Below, in pieces: positions 11,257 to 22,564 of a stretch of 64,000 nucleotides of DNA (positions within the stretch are counted from its first letter, which is position 1; each line of letters begins with the position of its first letter). The stretch covers positions 7,032,497-7,096,496 of the forward strand of contig CM030849.1 of assembly GCA_018105865.1 (NCBI GenBank). The letters are read 5' to 3'. The translations under genes and the position numbers were made by a program. This stretch comes from Metaphire vulgaris (Eukaryota > Annelida > Clitellata > Crassiclitellata > Megascolecidae). The notes below the pieces were generated by a model. The model saw nothing but the letters and a program-made list of their open reading frames with translations, was not told where the DNA came from and made no database searches.

Positions 11257-12171
11257 TGGGGGAAAACGGTTGTTTCCGTTGCAAGACAATACTAAAAAGA
11301 TACTCCCTAATCTGCTTACCAGGAAAAACTCCTATTTCAACATATTATTTTCATGTGGCGGGGTTCCAACTTTTAAAAAATTGCTTATGAATAATATGTA
11401 TATTGCAAATTTCTTTACACAGCAATTACTTATTAACGGCAATTACTTATTAACTACATTAACATAGTTTCCCGGATATCACAAACTGTTCTGCTGAATC
11501 TTTTGATGGTTTATGTTAAATTTGGTAAAATAGGTGTTTACTATTTGAATAATACAAACTTTTCTACAATATCCTCTATAATGTGGTCCACTTCTTGGCA
11601 CTGTTGAATACATATGATTTTGTTCTTATTTGGTTAGTTTCGTTCAATGTAGAAGATGTTATGCTATGTTTGGCTCAAAGCATATCAGTCAGAATAATGT
11701 AGTAACTTGCTAATACTGGCAATGACAGACTGGGTCGGAAATTCATAAATTTAGCAAAGTCGGCTTGCATCTTTAGCAAAGTTGCTAGAAATGAGTGATT
11801 CGTATGAAAAGTCTTTTTATAACTGATTTACTTTAATATGGAGCATCAATTTCTGTTTGTCCGGGATGTGGACTCTAAAATGTTGTACTTTTCGCCCCAT
11901 CCTAATATATAACATATAACAATGTATATGTAATCTGCACTCAAAATTACAAATATAGCACCTTCTGTTGTTGACGAACTATGCAGTTCTTCAACAACAG
12001 TTTAAGGTCTTTACAAGGAGTAGCTATGTAATATTTCGATAGAAATTAGACCCGTAGGCCCTATCCTCGAAAATACATAAAGATTTCCCCAATGAAAGTC
12101 CAGATTCCATGCCGCGTTTTTCCTGCAAGAATAGACAGACAGAGAAGAAGAGAGAGGCATACATGAGAAAC

Positions 12172-12173
<2 letters not shown>

Positions 12174-12224
<51 letters not shown>
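12174..12224. repeat. (TA)n microsatellite
   Basis: TA dinucleotides running into a purine-rich AGA-type tract on the right. Confidence 0.97.
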
Positions 12225-12227
<3 letters not shown>

Positions 12228-12404
12228 AGAAAGATAAAGAGAGAGCGAGAGACAAAGAAGGAGCAGGATAATTGATCTTAATGACAGAGATAAGTAGAGA
12301 TAGCTACTAACCAGCGAATAACCATGAGGCAAAAATAAAACGATGCATAGGCATATGTGACCAGTATTTACGGAATCCAGCAGACAATAGAGCTCTTATT
12401 TGCT

Positions 12405-12660
12405 GTCTGTAAACTCGCGCAGTTTTTGGAACTCATTAAGGACCAATTTGAAGTTCTTGTCCTTGTCCTCATCCTTGGGAGTCAGCCTCATCCTTATCCT
12501 CGTCCTTGCAGATCGGTCCATGTCCTGGTCCTTGTAACTTAGTCCTTGAAAATCCTAATAAGAACCAAATTACTTGTATACCATTTTCAATTGTACTGAT
12601 AGGCCTAATTATGTTCTGAGGTAAGAGTAGTATGTGGATTTACATTTACATCCTTCTTTT
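12405..12660 (-). repeat. Partial copy of hexamer-bearing hAT-type element
   Basis: This segment is the reverse complement of about 22765-23040. It shares the degenerate GTCCTT/CATCCT hexamer run, then an AAATTACTTGTAT and ATTTTCAATTGTACTGAT block. Neither terminal repeat of the full element at 22132-23050 can be recognised here, so it is a truncated copy. Confidence 0.65.
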
Positions 12661-13430
12661 ATAAATTTGCGAGATTTTACTTGCTTACTTATTCCCTAAT
12701 GTGCAGCAAAACATTTTCATAACAGAAGCGAAGTTGCTGAGTATGCCTATATCGTCAGCATTAATGCCCAGACGGACGTTTTATCCCATATATGTATTCA
12801 CGTTTGATACAATTTTTCTTAGAGTCAGGATTTTAGATTAATAACACTACAGACAGCAATTCTCCACGTGTGTTTGTTCACGTGTTTCCTTTTACGCTGA
12901 TCTGTTGCGTAGTTGTCTGCATGCGTGTCTATCTGTACCTGAGTGTTTGTGTATGTGCGCGTGTGTGAGTTTTGGCCAGTAACCGTTTTCATTGCTAATC
13001 CTCCTATGTGCCGGTTATTGTATGTTTACATGTACTGTATGTGTGTGTTTGACTAACTAGTAACTACAGTAGAGAATGCATTTATGCTGTTTGCCTCCAG
13101 TTGACCGACTGCTGACTGTTGACTTAACCCATTAACGCATGACTTTTCAAATTTCTTTCAAATTTGCTGTAAAGTTGTGTTTTAGTGTCATATCAACATG
13201 CAAGAGTTATAATTTTTTTTTACAAATAATATTACGTGAAATATTAGACAAAACAATGTGTCCTTTAAAAAAGGACGCTATGCAGTATATTGCACCTGAA
13301 CTTTTACTTTACTTTTGAACAATTGGAAACAACTTAATCGTCAAAAACTGGTTGGAAGAGTGCAGCCCATCATAGGGCACCATTGATTCGTCGATCGAAA
13401 TGTCTTGCACGACAGACAAATTCTGCACAT
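12661..13430. other. Intergenic DNA, possible single piggyBac-like end
   Basis: No gene is seen. TTAACCCATTAACGCATGAC at 13125-13144 resembles the left end of the piggyBac relic at 55591, but no matching right end was found. Confidence 0.35.
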
Positions 13431-13650
13431 CAGTGGCGTAACCAGGATTCGAAAATAGGGGGCACTTCGACACGCAAAAATATATGGTTGTCACCGCAAA
13501 CGCATTAAAGTCTGCTGTCTGGTGAGCTGTTCTCGATCTAATAGTACCCCTATCTCCAACCACTCACAGGTTTTGGAAAAATCCCAATAGCGGTCCCGAT
13601 ACTAATAGGGGACCGGGCCCCCCGAGCCTTCCCCTTGACTGCGCCGAATG
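13431..13650 (+). mobile_element. hAT-type MITE, left end clear, right end uncertain
   Basis: It begins CAGTGGCGTAACCAGG, the terminal motif shared by many elements in this window. A decayed counterpart of the opposite terminus (CCTTGACTGCGCC) lies near 13632-13645. No matching 8-bp target duplication is seen, so the boundaries are approximate. Confidence 0.45.
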
Positions 13651-13746
13651 CGCAAATCGTTCAATCAGCACCAATGAGGACGAATTTTTGCTAGCTGGTC
13701 CAGTGCATCAAGGTCAGTGTTGTCACTCACATGGATTAACCGCAAC

Positions 13747-14136
13747 CAGAGGCGTAGCGACGGGGGATATATCAATATACCCCCAAAATCAGACTACAGC
13801 TGCGTGAAAAAGTCCTGCACGTTTATACGATTTTGGGATTTTTGTTTTTTATGAATATCTTAATAACCATAATGATTTAGGATATGCAAATCTCAATATA
13901 TTTCAACGGGTATTGATGTTTTTGGTTAAGAATTTACTAATTATTGTGTGATTGCCTTATGGATCCTCACATCAAAAATTTTGTGAGGAGCGTGAAACGT
14001 GAAACGTGCAGGACTTTTTCACACAGCTGTACCTTAATATTTTCAATATATTTTTAAAGATTTTCTAAGTTTTTAAAATTTATACCCCCACTTAATCACA
14101 TTATACCCCCAAAACAAATTTCTGGCTACGTCGGCT
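13747..14136 (+). mobile_element. hAT-type MITE interrupted by a Tc1/mariner-like MITE
   Basis: It begins CAGAGGCGTAGCGACGG and ends near TTTCTGGCTACGTCGG. Without its 13797-14029 insert it aligns with the reverse complement of the 169-base element at 50745-50913, including AAATCAGACTACCTTAA across the insertion point. The right flank runs into a C-rich minisatellite and no target duplication is visible. Confidence 0.7.
13797..14029. mobile_element. Tc1/mariner-like MITE with TA target duplication
   Basis: 233 bases bounded by inverted repeats, CAGCTGCGTGAAAAAGTCCT on the left and its near-perfect complement on the right; the repeats extend about 28 bases. TA flanks both sides (13795-13796 and 14030-14031). 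The related uninterrupted element at 50745-50913 serves as an empty site, so the insertion is demonstrated within the window. It has no coding capacity. Confidence 0.88.
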
Positions 14137-14292
14137 CACCCACCCTCCCGCCCGCTCAACCACCAGCCCGCCCAGCCACCCGCTCCCCGCCCGCCTGCTC
14201 ACCCACCCGCCCGTTCGTCAACCCCCGCCCGTTCGCCAACCCCGCCTGCTCTCCCACCAGCCCGCTCCCCCACCCAACCGTCCGTTCACCCC
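14137..14292. repeat. C-rich minisatellite
   Basis: Degenerate CACCCGCCCG/CCCGCTC units, with almost no G except in the CG of each unit. No coding meaning is seen. Confidence 0.75.
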
Positions 14293-14309
14293 AAGAGGTC
14301 AGCGCTATG

Positions 14310-14640
14310 CAATCCTTTGGATTTCAGTGAACCTGGATCCGCAACTGGACTGGCTGATCGTTATCACTCAGTTATAACGGAAATCTTGGATGAACTCGCG
14401 CCGGTGACTGAGTCGTCCTTTCGGATCCGACCTCATCGCCCCTACTACGACCATGAATGCAAGCAAGCGCGACGCACAACACGTCGTCTTGAAAGATTCC
14501 ATCTGACACGGAAAAAGAAGGGTTTGGGAGACATGGCCGAGGCCCACAACAACTGGTGCTCAGCCCTTCAGGCCAGTAGGCGCCTAGTCTGCGCTAATAT
14601 GTTAATTGCAGCAGCTACCCTGTATTTCCACTGACTTTCT
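14310..14640 (+). mobile_element. LINE ORF2 linker fragment
   Basis: Encodes RYHSVITEILDELAPVTE, then RPYYDHECKQARRTTRRLER. This resembles the segment between the endonuclease and reverse transcriptase of L2/CR1-type LINEs, in which a conserved D..AP is followed by W/Y-x-D-E and an R-rich stretch. Neither flanking catalytic domain is present. Confidence 0.6.
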
Positions 14641-15484
14641 TCATGCAGATCATTTTGCTGCTCTGTGCTATACTTCATGGCTTTCTTCAAAAAAATAGAC
14701 ACTATGCTTGAACACAGCAGCGTAAAGTGTGCTTGCCAATGGCCTGAAAAGGCTTACCACTACATCCTTTTCTCGGTTCTCAAACGTTCTTTTGTTGCGC
14801 GTCCGTCTGTAGCTGTGTGTGTGTGTGTGTGTGTGAGTGAGAGAGTGAGATAGGGAGAGAGAGTGTGTGTGTTTCATGTGTCAGCTTTTGCTAGCGAGTA
14901 TTTTACCTGATAATCCTCTTCTTTGGCGGTTGTCATATGCTCGCATGTATGTGTGCTAGTATGTGTTTCTGCTCTTTGGATCCTCTTGAACGACTGATAA
15001 GTGCAGACGTTATCTTCATTATATTACCGCTGTTGCTTAGTGTTTGCGGCGACCCATAGACGTGCATAATACCATAATCCCTCTCAATAGTCCCCCTTTG
15101 AAGACTAGTTCACTCTCGATGATATAGAAACAGAGCATACAAATTCTGACAAAAACATCGCTGACAAAAGTGCAAGAATTACTGTAACTTATGTATACTG
15201 CAACTTATGTTCGCATACAGTACTCACGGATGTGTTATTCAATATTGTCTTAACTTTCTACTCTCCAGATGCAGCATGTCGCGGCGTTTCTTTCACTTCA
15301 GCTGTCTCGCAACGACGAGTTGTTACGTCTTGCCTTACTCTTAGCACGCGGTTTAACTCAACTGCTAGTCGCCGTTATCGTTTCCTGCACACGACATCGT
15401 TATCTAATCTCTCGAACGACGAACTCACTTGGACCAATGCGTCATGGGAGAGCAGTAGCCTATGTCTTTCTGAATATTCTACAG
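14641..15484. other. Intergenic DNA with GT/GA simple repeats
   Basis: No gene recognised. A GT tract followed by GA units occupies about 14813-14872. Confidence 0.5.

Positions 15485-15565
<81 letters not shown>
15485..15565. repeat. (TTA)n microsatellite
   Basis: About 27 uninterrupted triplets; read in other frames it gives runs of tyrosine or isoleucine, which are artefacts. Confidence 0.97.
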
Positions 15566-15671
15566 GTCGTATGCTTCAAGTGCTGAAAGAAGTCAGCCAT
15601 TCGACTCCAACATCATTAGCTGAGTGTAATGTCTGAAGACCGCTATCCTCGAGTCTTGTTGAAGTTAGACA

Positions 15672-15831
15672 CAGTGGCGGCTCCACCGAGGAGGCCAAGG
15701 GGGCCGTGCCCCTACTGCGTGCCTGACCCCCTATAATTAATACTACATACCTAACAACAAATGGTTGGCCCCCATGATTAGAAGTTGCCACCCCAACGGC
15801 CCCCCACTTGCCAAATCCTGGAGCGCCACTG
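15672..15831 (+). mobile_element. hAT-type MITE (CAGTGGCGGCTC family), intact ends
   Basis: 160 bases beginning CAGTGGCGGCTCCACCG and ending GGAGCGCCACTG. The flanking 8-base sequence GTTAGACA is identical on both sides (15664-15671 and 15832-15839), the classic hAT-size target duplication. This is the reference copy of a five-member family in the window. Confidence 0.92.
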
Positions 15832-15947
15832 GTTAGACAGAGTTAGCTTTAGGAGTCAACTGCAATCAATTAGGTTCTCCAGCTAGAAATATGTTTCAAT
15901 AAGAAACGTTTCTTCCTGCATTTTGACTGCGTGCCTCAAATACTCTC

Positions 15948-15949
<2 letters not shown>

Positions 15950-15992
<43 letters not shown>
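15950..15992. repeat. (TC)n microsatellite
   Basis: Uninterrupted CT dinucleotides abutting the left side of the next MITE copy. Confidence 0.95.
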
Positions 15993-15996
<4 letters not shown>

Positions 15997-15998
15997 CT

Positions 15999-16190
15999 CA
16001 GTGGCGGTTTAATGATTTGGCAAGTGGGGGCTGGAGCGGCGTTGGGGTGGCAAATTCTAATCATGGGGCCAACCATTTGTTGATAGGTATGTAGAGCCTA
16101 GTAGTAAGTATAGAGTCCCATCGGGGGACCACTGGACGAGGTCAGACATTCAATAAAGGGGCACGGGCCCCTATGTGGAGCCGCCATAGT
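15999..16190 (-). mobile_element. hAT-type MITE (CAGTGGCGGCTC family), inverted copy
   Basis: This is the same family as 15672-15831 in opposite orientation and about 170 bases away (shared GGCAAGTGGGGG, CATGGGGCCAACCATTTGT). The ends are slightly decayed, and the flanks TCATATCT/TCATTTAT match at 6 of 8 positions. Confidence 0.8.
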
Positions 16191-18080
16191 TCATTTATCT
16201 ATTTACAGTATATCTCTGTCTGTCGCTTTGCCTTCCATCTCCTTGTCACTGATTCTGTTTGTGTCTTCGTTTCTGCCTCTCACCTCTCTTTTTTGTCATT
16301 TGAAAGGTTCCATGCAAAAATGGTACTAAGTGCTACCAGCGAAGAATGTAGAAATATGACAACATGCAACCATCGTCATTTGTTGAAAAACCCTCATTGA
16401 TAGTGAACTTAATGCTATCCATAATGTACATCCAAACAAAGGATATGAAAATTTTAGCACAGTACACGAACTATTATGCATTCCATCAAAATGAAAACTG
16501 CCGCTTAGGTCCAATTTTGCACCAAATTTTACCATAAAGAAAGTTATTATTGTGTAGCGTCGAGGCTTTTAAGTAGCTGCAACGCTAAATGAGGACCTAT
16601 CTAAGAACGAAGACGACGTTACACAATGAAACGCCAAGATTTTGTGCAGCCTACACCACAAGTAGTAAGGTCGATCCCAGGTTTCGTGTTTATCTAATGC
16701 GCCAAGTAAAACATCGTATAGTCAGAGTCAAGCTATTCAAAATCCTTCACGTCGAGTGAAACCAGCTGTCAACGACGCATTAATTCGACCAAAAACAGAT
16801 ATCCGCGAACATAGACTCCTATCATGAAGTCTCCATTATATGAATCACCTATGTTTAACGCTGTACTCTGACAATGTCCGCACGCACTTTCTCTACAGAT
16901 CCGTTCACAATCCGGATCAAAGCTCGTTCCTATTTATTTTCAATAAGGCTATAATAGGCCTATAGATTATTCCTATAGAACTTTAATTTGTATCGAAGTC
17001 ACGTCTCGATGAAATCAACGTTCAAACGTACGTCCTCGCAAGAGTTTATAAATAAACAAATCTAAGCTTCTGATTATTGGAAATCACCAACCATTATGTG
17101 CCCAAGAGAACATAAAAAAATGCATGAAACTGTGTGCCTTGTCATAGATTAAGAGAAATTCTATCTTTATTAATTGCAGCGCGCCAATTTTTCTGCTACA
17201 GCTGACATTGGGGCGATGGAGGGGCGGGTGTATTATTCCGGTTGTGACCAGATGTGGTTTTTTGCCCAAGGTAGTTGAGTTTTTTAAATTAAGGGGCATA
17301 GATAACCTGACGGATTAGATGACGTGAACGTGCATTTTGCTTGACAGTAGGAATTTTCGGTCCGAAAATGTCGACGTGGCCTCTTATTACAGGACTCTCT
17401 GGTTGCGTAACTACAAATTGCAGCTCGTGTATTGACAAATATTGACAATGCACAAGTAATCAGACCACATTTCTGTCAGCTCTGAAGTTGATGGTCAAGT
17501 GAATGGCGTGAAACCCCAACCTACGCCGATGGTTCATCCAATGCTCAGCTGACGCCCTCCCAAATGGCTACCGATGCACTCAATGTCCGCTACTGAACTG
17601 CTACTTGCATGTCCGTTGCTCAGCTGTCTCGTAGGAACGGTCAATCCACTTTAAAACAGCCACACACTTGGAAATGGAGCGAGATGTTTGACATATTCAT
17701 AAAGATGTCTCCGAACTGCTGCGTATTGTCATAGTAGCAGCTCAGTATTTGTAAAATACACGCAAAGACATAAGAATTACAGGGACAGAATCCGCCCCAA
17801 ATCGCAAAATGTTAATTTTCAGCTCAGATATCGTATTGTTCGTACTGAATAACATACTTTCAGATCAGGTTATATGGGACTAGAGGCCTACTGATAAAGT
17901 TACGGACTCTACTCACTGCGTTTCAAATGTCCGCTAGCTTATAATCAATTAATGCAAGGTTTCCCAAACATGTCCGAAACCCAGGCACCTGTAGCACCTC
18001 GTGGGAGGTGCTACATAGTCACACACCTTGTACCGACAGAATCCGATCGAGACTCTGTTCGGCACCTCAGTTCCGATCGG
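16191..18080. other. Intergenic DNA, no gene recognised
   Basis: I found no conserved protein, RNA gene or element with readable ends in this stretch. Confidence 0.45.
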
Positions 18081-18089
18081 GAACTCGAT

Positions 18090-18669
18090 CAAAACAGCAG
18101 TTGTTTGACCTGGACACCGTCACTCTTTTTCAAGAGACGCCTCACAGCAACGACAGTGGTCGAGGCTGATATCTCGTCCTTGATATCCTGTTCGTCGATG
18201 TCCACGGGGACACCGACAATGATCTTTCGTATCGCCTTGCGCGTGGTCTGAGCACGCTCTCTCACAAGGCTTCTTGGCTCGCTTACACGAACGGTGTAAG
18301 GGCCAATCTGGGTCAGATCCGACAGTCGCTTTCTTTGCTCCGCGTTGCTCGAGACAACACGGAGAAAGTTACCACTCGAGCGAAGGCCAGAGCACCCCTC
18401 GGTGTTGACCAGCTCTCGCTTCACGACGATTGAGTTGATCTTGTTGATCTGTCGACCAACAAACTCAACGAAGACAACGCTCTCCAACGGTTGTCGTGAG
18501 GGAACCTCCCGCTGTGCTGAAGTCTGGGTCGATGGACTCCCCGACTCCCTCTGGATTTTCGTCTTGCGCGGACCTCGGTGAATGATTCCGTCACGGCTTC
18601 AGAAACCTCGTCTGAACTGGATCGGTTCCTCTTCTTCGCGGCGGCAGTGAGGCTCAAGTCCCCCGCCAT
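18090..18669 (-). mobile_element. LINE ORF1-type (gag-like) protein fragment
   Basis: The minus strand starts MAGDLSLTAAAKKRNRSSS and, after one frameshift near 18490, continues VEFVGRQINKINSIVVKREL, then TIRKIIVGVPVDI-like text (RKAIRKIIVGVPVDIDEQDI) ending VRRLLKKSDG. The basic, Ser-rich N-terminus and following alpha/beta segment resemble ORF1 proteins of Jockey-superfamily LINEs. No zinc knuckles remain, and no ORF2 in the same orientation adjoins it. Confidence 0.55.
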
Positions 18670-18749
18670 GTCCGCTTCTCAACGGGATCTAAAATAAAAT
18701 AAAAAGACAACCAAAATAAGCAATTTAAAAAATAAATAAATAAAATCTA

Positions 18750-19503
18750 ATACAGGTGATCACCTGTTATCACCAGGTAAAACACAGATCATGTGTTCTG
18801 AAAAGAACACTGGGACCTATGCAAACACGGCTAGCAAACAAGCCGGGCTTTGCTGCTACTACCACCTACGGAGGATTAGGTCAGTGCGCCGGCATCTTCC
18901 GATCAGCGGGGCAGTGCACCTTGTGCGCGCTCTTGTTCTGCCCAGGCTGGACTATTGCAACAGCGTGTTGCTGGGCCTCCCCGATGGAAAGTTGAATCGT
19001 CTGCAATCCGTGCTCAATACAGCTGCTCGGGTCGTCTTCAGCAGCCCCTGGGGAGCCCATGTGACCCCCCTACTGCGTGATCAGCTGCACTGGCTTCGAG
19101 CCCGGGAGCGCATTATCCATAAGCGCTGCTGGCTCACCTTCCGAGCGTTAAATGACCCGCACTGTCCACAGTTCCTGGCTGAGCTGGTCCTATGATCAAC
19201 GTCGAACGCACGGAGGTCGGCACTTCGCTCCGGCCATCGTGTCCTACTGCTCGTTCCGCCTCCGTCACAGACTCCGAAGTTCGGAGACAGGTCCTTCTCT
19301 CGCGGGAACCCATTGCTTTGGAATGCCTTGCCGACTGCAGTGACTGAGGCCAACTCTGCTGGACTGTTCCTGAGAGAACTAAAGACGCACCTTTTTAGTT
19401 TAGGTTATGGTTGACTATGTGTGTGCAGCGCCCTTGTCGTAGGCCTTAACCTAGTGCACGGCGCTATAGAAATTGTCTTGAAATAAATAAATAAATAAAT
19501 AAA
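18750..19503 (+). mobile_element. L2-type LINE 3' end with (AAAT)n tail
   Basis: Encodes YYHLRRIRSVRRHLPIS, LVLPRLDYCNSVLLGLP, LNRLQSVLNTAARVVF and HWLRARERIIHK. After a frame change it continues FGDRSFSRGNPLLWNALP and LKTHLFSLGYG. This is the C-terminus typical of L2-clade elements. The 3' end reads GGCGCTATAGAAATTG and terminates in a short TAAA tandem tail at about 19480-19503, where LINE RNA priming would have begun. The 5' part is missing. Confidence 0.87.
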
Positions 19504-19889
19504 GGTATGTTCTTTGCAATATTTTAAAGAGACAATTTTCAAAAAATTTCAAGATCCATTTCTTTCTTTTTGTACTGAACAATACTTGCATCTTTGAGTT
19601 TTAATTGGACACTTTTAGTCGTTTGATGGTAGCCTACAGTGCCTAATTTTATTATTTCTGAAAAGCCATATTTGAAATTTGAAAATTGAAAAATAAGCAA
19701 AACAGACGACAAAATTAATGCTTAGAAGAAACGCTTTCAAATATACGTTCAGAAATAAACTGGATTGAAATGCTTTGTGCACAATCAATGTAGTCTCCAG
19801 TGGTCGTTTAGGATTCAGACTAACCGGCCTTTCGTATTAAAAACGCCTTTGCAGCGACTGATGGGAAACGTCACACTCCACCAAGGCAT
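19504..19889. other. Intergenic DNA, nothing recognised
   Basis: AT-rich; no gene or repeat boundary seen. Confidence 0.45.
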
Positions 19890-19893
19890 TATA

Positions 19894-19958
<65 letters not shown>
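19890..19958. repeat. (TA)n microsatellite
   Basis: Long AT run that abuts the CTAG terminus of the first Helitron copy. Confidence 0.95.
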
Positions 19959-19959
<1 letters not shown>

Positions 19960-19960
<1 letters not shown>

Positions 19961-20443
19961 TAGAAAGATACTCGCTTCGCTCGCAGTGCAGGATAATACT
20001 AATCCAAACCTATACCTAATACCCAATCATTGAATTCATGCTGAACAACATTTCAATGATCGCCACCTAGCCAAGCTCTGCGCCACGTAATAATTAGGCC
20101 TATGTACGTTAAAATCACGCAACTGTGGCCATTTGTGACGCTGTACACGTATTTTTTGTGTACGTTAAAATGTACGTTAAGATCCTCAAGCTACGAACAA
20201 TTGTTACCAATAGCAACGTCGTCACACGCCCACCCCTCTGACGCTGCAATGACTCGACTAAACCGTGTTAAACTACGATTCTACGAACAATTGTTACCAA
20301 TAGCAACGTCGTCTTCGAACATCGTCCACCAACGCATCGCGACGTAAGGACTAAACGGTCTAAAACCGTCTACCAATAGTCAACCAATCAGAACGATTGA
20401 AGGTAACAGACAGACATACAGATAAGGATCTTAATATTATAGA
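19960..20443 (-). mobile_element. Non-autonomous Helitron, array copy 1
   Basis: On the minus strand it starts TCTATAATATTAAGATCC, ends with a GC-rich palindrome GCGAGCGAAGCGAG and finishes TTTCTAG. The 5' TC, 3' hairpin and terminal CTRR define Helitrons. The body carries two copies of a CGTTGCTATTGGTAACAATT block. No helicase coding. Confidence 0.82.
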
Positions 20444-20455
20444 TATATATATATA

Positions 20456-20673
20456 CTAGAAAGATGCTCGCTTCGCTCGCGCTCGCTTCGCTCGCGGTGC
20501 AGGATAATACTAAAACCCAATCGTTGAATTCATGCTGAACAACGTTTCAATGATGTACATACGCCACCGCGACGTAAGGACTAAACGGTCTAAAACCGTC
20601 TACCAATAGTCAACCAATCAGAACGCTTGAAGGTAACAGACAGACATACAGATAAGGATCTTAATATTATAGA
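20456..20673 (-). mobile_element. Non-autonomous Helitron, array copy 2 (internally deleted)
   Basis: Same termini as its neighbours, but about 218 bases long; the central block found in copies 1 and 3 is deleted. It is separated from them by short TA spacers. Confidence 0.82.
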
Positions 20674-20697
20674 TATATATATATATATATATATATA

Positions 20698-21306
20698 CTA
20701 GAAAGATGCTCGCTTCGCTCGCGCTCGCTTCGCTCGCGGTGCAGGATAATACTAAAACCCAATCGTTGAATTCATGCTGAACAACGTTTCAATGATGTAC
20801 ATACGCCACCTAGCCAAGCTCTACGCCACGTAATAATTAGGCCTAAGTACGTTCTCGTTTTCTTCTGGCTGCCAATGCTCTTGATGAATTTCCACCACGA
20901 CTCGCCATTACTATTTATACTCAATTCGATTGCACAACGTTCGTGCCAAGCTCTGCGCCACGTAATAATTAGGCCTATGTACGTTAAAATCACGCAACTG
21001 TGACCATTTGTGACGCTGTACACGTATTTTTTGTGTACGTTAAAATGTACGTTAAAATTGTGCAACTTCCTCAAGCTACGAACAATTGTTACCAATAGCA
21101 ACGTCGTCGCACGCCCACCCCTCTGACGCTGCAGTGACTCGACTAAACCGTGTTAAACTACGAACAATTGTTACCAATAGCAACGTCGTCTTCGAACATC
21201 GCCCACCAACGCATCGCGACGTAAGGACTAAACCGTCTACCAATAGTCAACCAATGAGAACGCTTGAAGGTAACAGACATACAGAATAAGGATTTTAATA
21301 TTATAT
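20698..21306 (-). mobile_element. Non-autonomous Helitron, array copy 3
   Basis: Full-length family member in the same orientation as copies 1 and 2, with an extra segment near 20850-20950. The 5' terminus is slightly eroded at about 21300. Confidence 0.78.
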
Positions 21307-21394
21307 ATATATATCGGGTCATAACTTCAACGGATATCATCCTGACTTACAACACGGCATATGATTCGTCCTCTTCATTTAGTCGTTGTCTATG

Positions 21395-21938
21395 CAGTGT
21401 TGGGTATGTTACTTTTGCAAAGTAATTAGTTACTGTTACTTGCTACTTGGTCTAAAATGTAATATGTTGCTGCTACTTGTTACACAATTTCAAATGTAAC
21501 ATGTTACTGGTACTGCCATATAAGTAACAAAATTACTTTTTTGTTACAATCGACTACAGTCGTTTTTAATTGATATCATGAGCAATTTATACAGTTTATA
21601 CAGATAAGTGGTTCTCAATCCGTGGTCCGCGGGCCAAAAGTGGTCCGCGAGATGGGGTTTAGTGGTCCGCGACTCCGCGGTAAATTCTTTAAAAACGTCA
21701 ATAAAATTAGACTTATATATTTTCTAAGTCAGTGTCGTAGCCAAGGGGGATTTGCGGGTTAAACTCCCCTTAAGTGCCTGGACCCAACATTTTTTAGAGC
21801 AAGCAGCATAATTAAGTAAGGTGACGACCTTTTTTGCATGTCGGGGCACTGGGAAGAGACGATTCCCGATACTTGTTACTCAAAAAAGTAATTGTTACAG
21901 TAATTTTGTTACTTGTAATTTGCTACAACCCAACACTG
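21395..21938. mobile_element. hAT-type MITE with CAGTGTTGGG ends
   Basis: The terminal inverted repeat is CAGTGTTGGG...CCCAACACTG, with subterminal GTTACTT/AAGTAAC repeats. Flanks TGTCTATG and AGTCTATG match at 7 of 8 bases. Pieces of other hAT-type ends (TGGTTCTCAATCCG near 21608, CAGTGTCGTAGCCAAGG near 21731) lie inside, suggesting nested insertions. Confidence 0.85.
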
Positions 21939-22131
21939 AGTCTATGCCTTATTCGTATCATCATTGCTACCGGAAATACGACATAAAATATTGAGCTCGT
22001 TTCGCATGAAATAACATGATCTCAATTTACTCGCTGATATTTAATATAATGCGGCATAATCCCTGTGTCATATCGCTGATTCTCATGTAGTAATGCTTTC
22101 CATCAGCTTTATCTTTGCATACTCTATGCAT

Positions 22132-22501
22132 CAGTGATGTTAACAAGGACCGACCCCCCAAGGACGAGGATAAGGACAAGGACCGAACCCCCAAGGATGA
22201 GGATAAGGACGAGGACCGACCCTCCAAGGACGAGGACAAAGACGAGGACTTACCCCGCAAGCACAAGGACCACAAGGACTGACCCTCAGGGACAAGGATC
22301 AAGGACAAGGACAAGGACCAACCTCTGTCAGACAAAAAAGTCGGATAGGAAAAAATCAAACACAATTTCAATTCGAATCACAAAATTAGAAAAAGCAAAA
22401 TTTTAAAAAAACATAATGTAGTCAACAGCAATGCTGCATTTCAAATGCGCCTTTGACTTTCTCCACCTAGCTATGTTACTGCGCTTAAGAAATTACCAAG
22501 T

Positions 22502-22564
<63 letters not shown>

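Larger units (their letters stand above)
9641..12404. other. Intergenic DNA, no gene recognised
   Basis: Nothing here reads as a conserved protein or RNA gene. The stretch is AT-rich and is punctuated by three long TA microsatellites and a GT tract at about 11064-11096. Confidence 0.5.

Noticed and set aside
13125..13144. piggyBac-type left end TTAACCCATTAACGC
   Set aside because: No inverted partner or second TTAA was found, so no element was called beyond mentioning the single end.
14137..14292. Proline-rich coding segment
   Set aside because: C-rich minisatellite with no open frame continuing into conserved sequence.
15485..15565. Poly-tyrosine or poly-isoleucine proteins across TTA/TAA tracts (also at 34147-34218)
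   Set aside because: Pure microsatellite translation; no conserved flanking domain.
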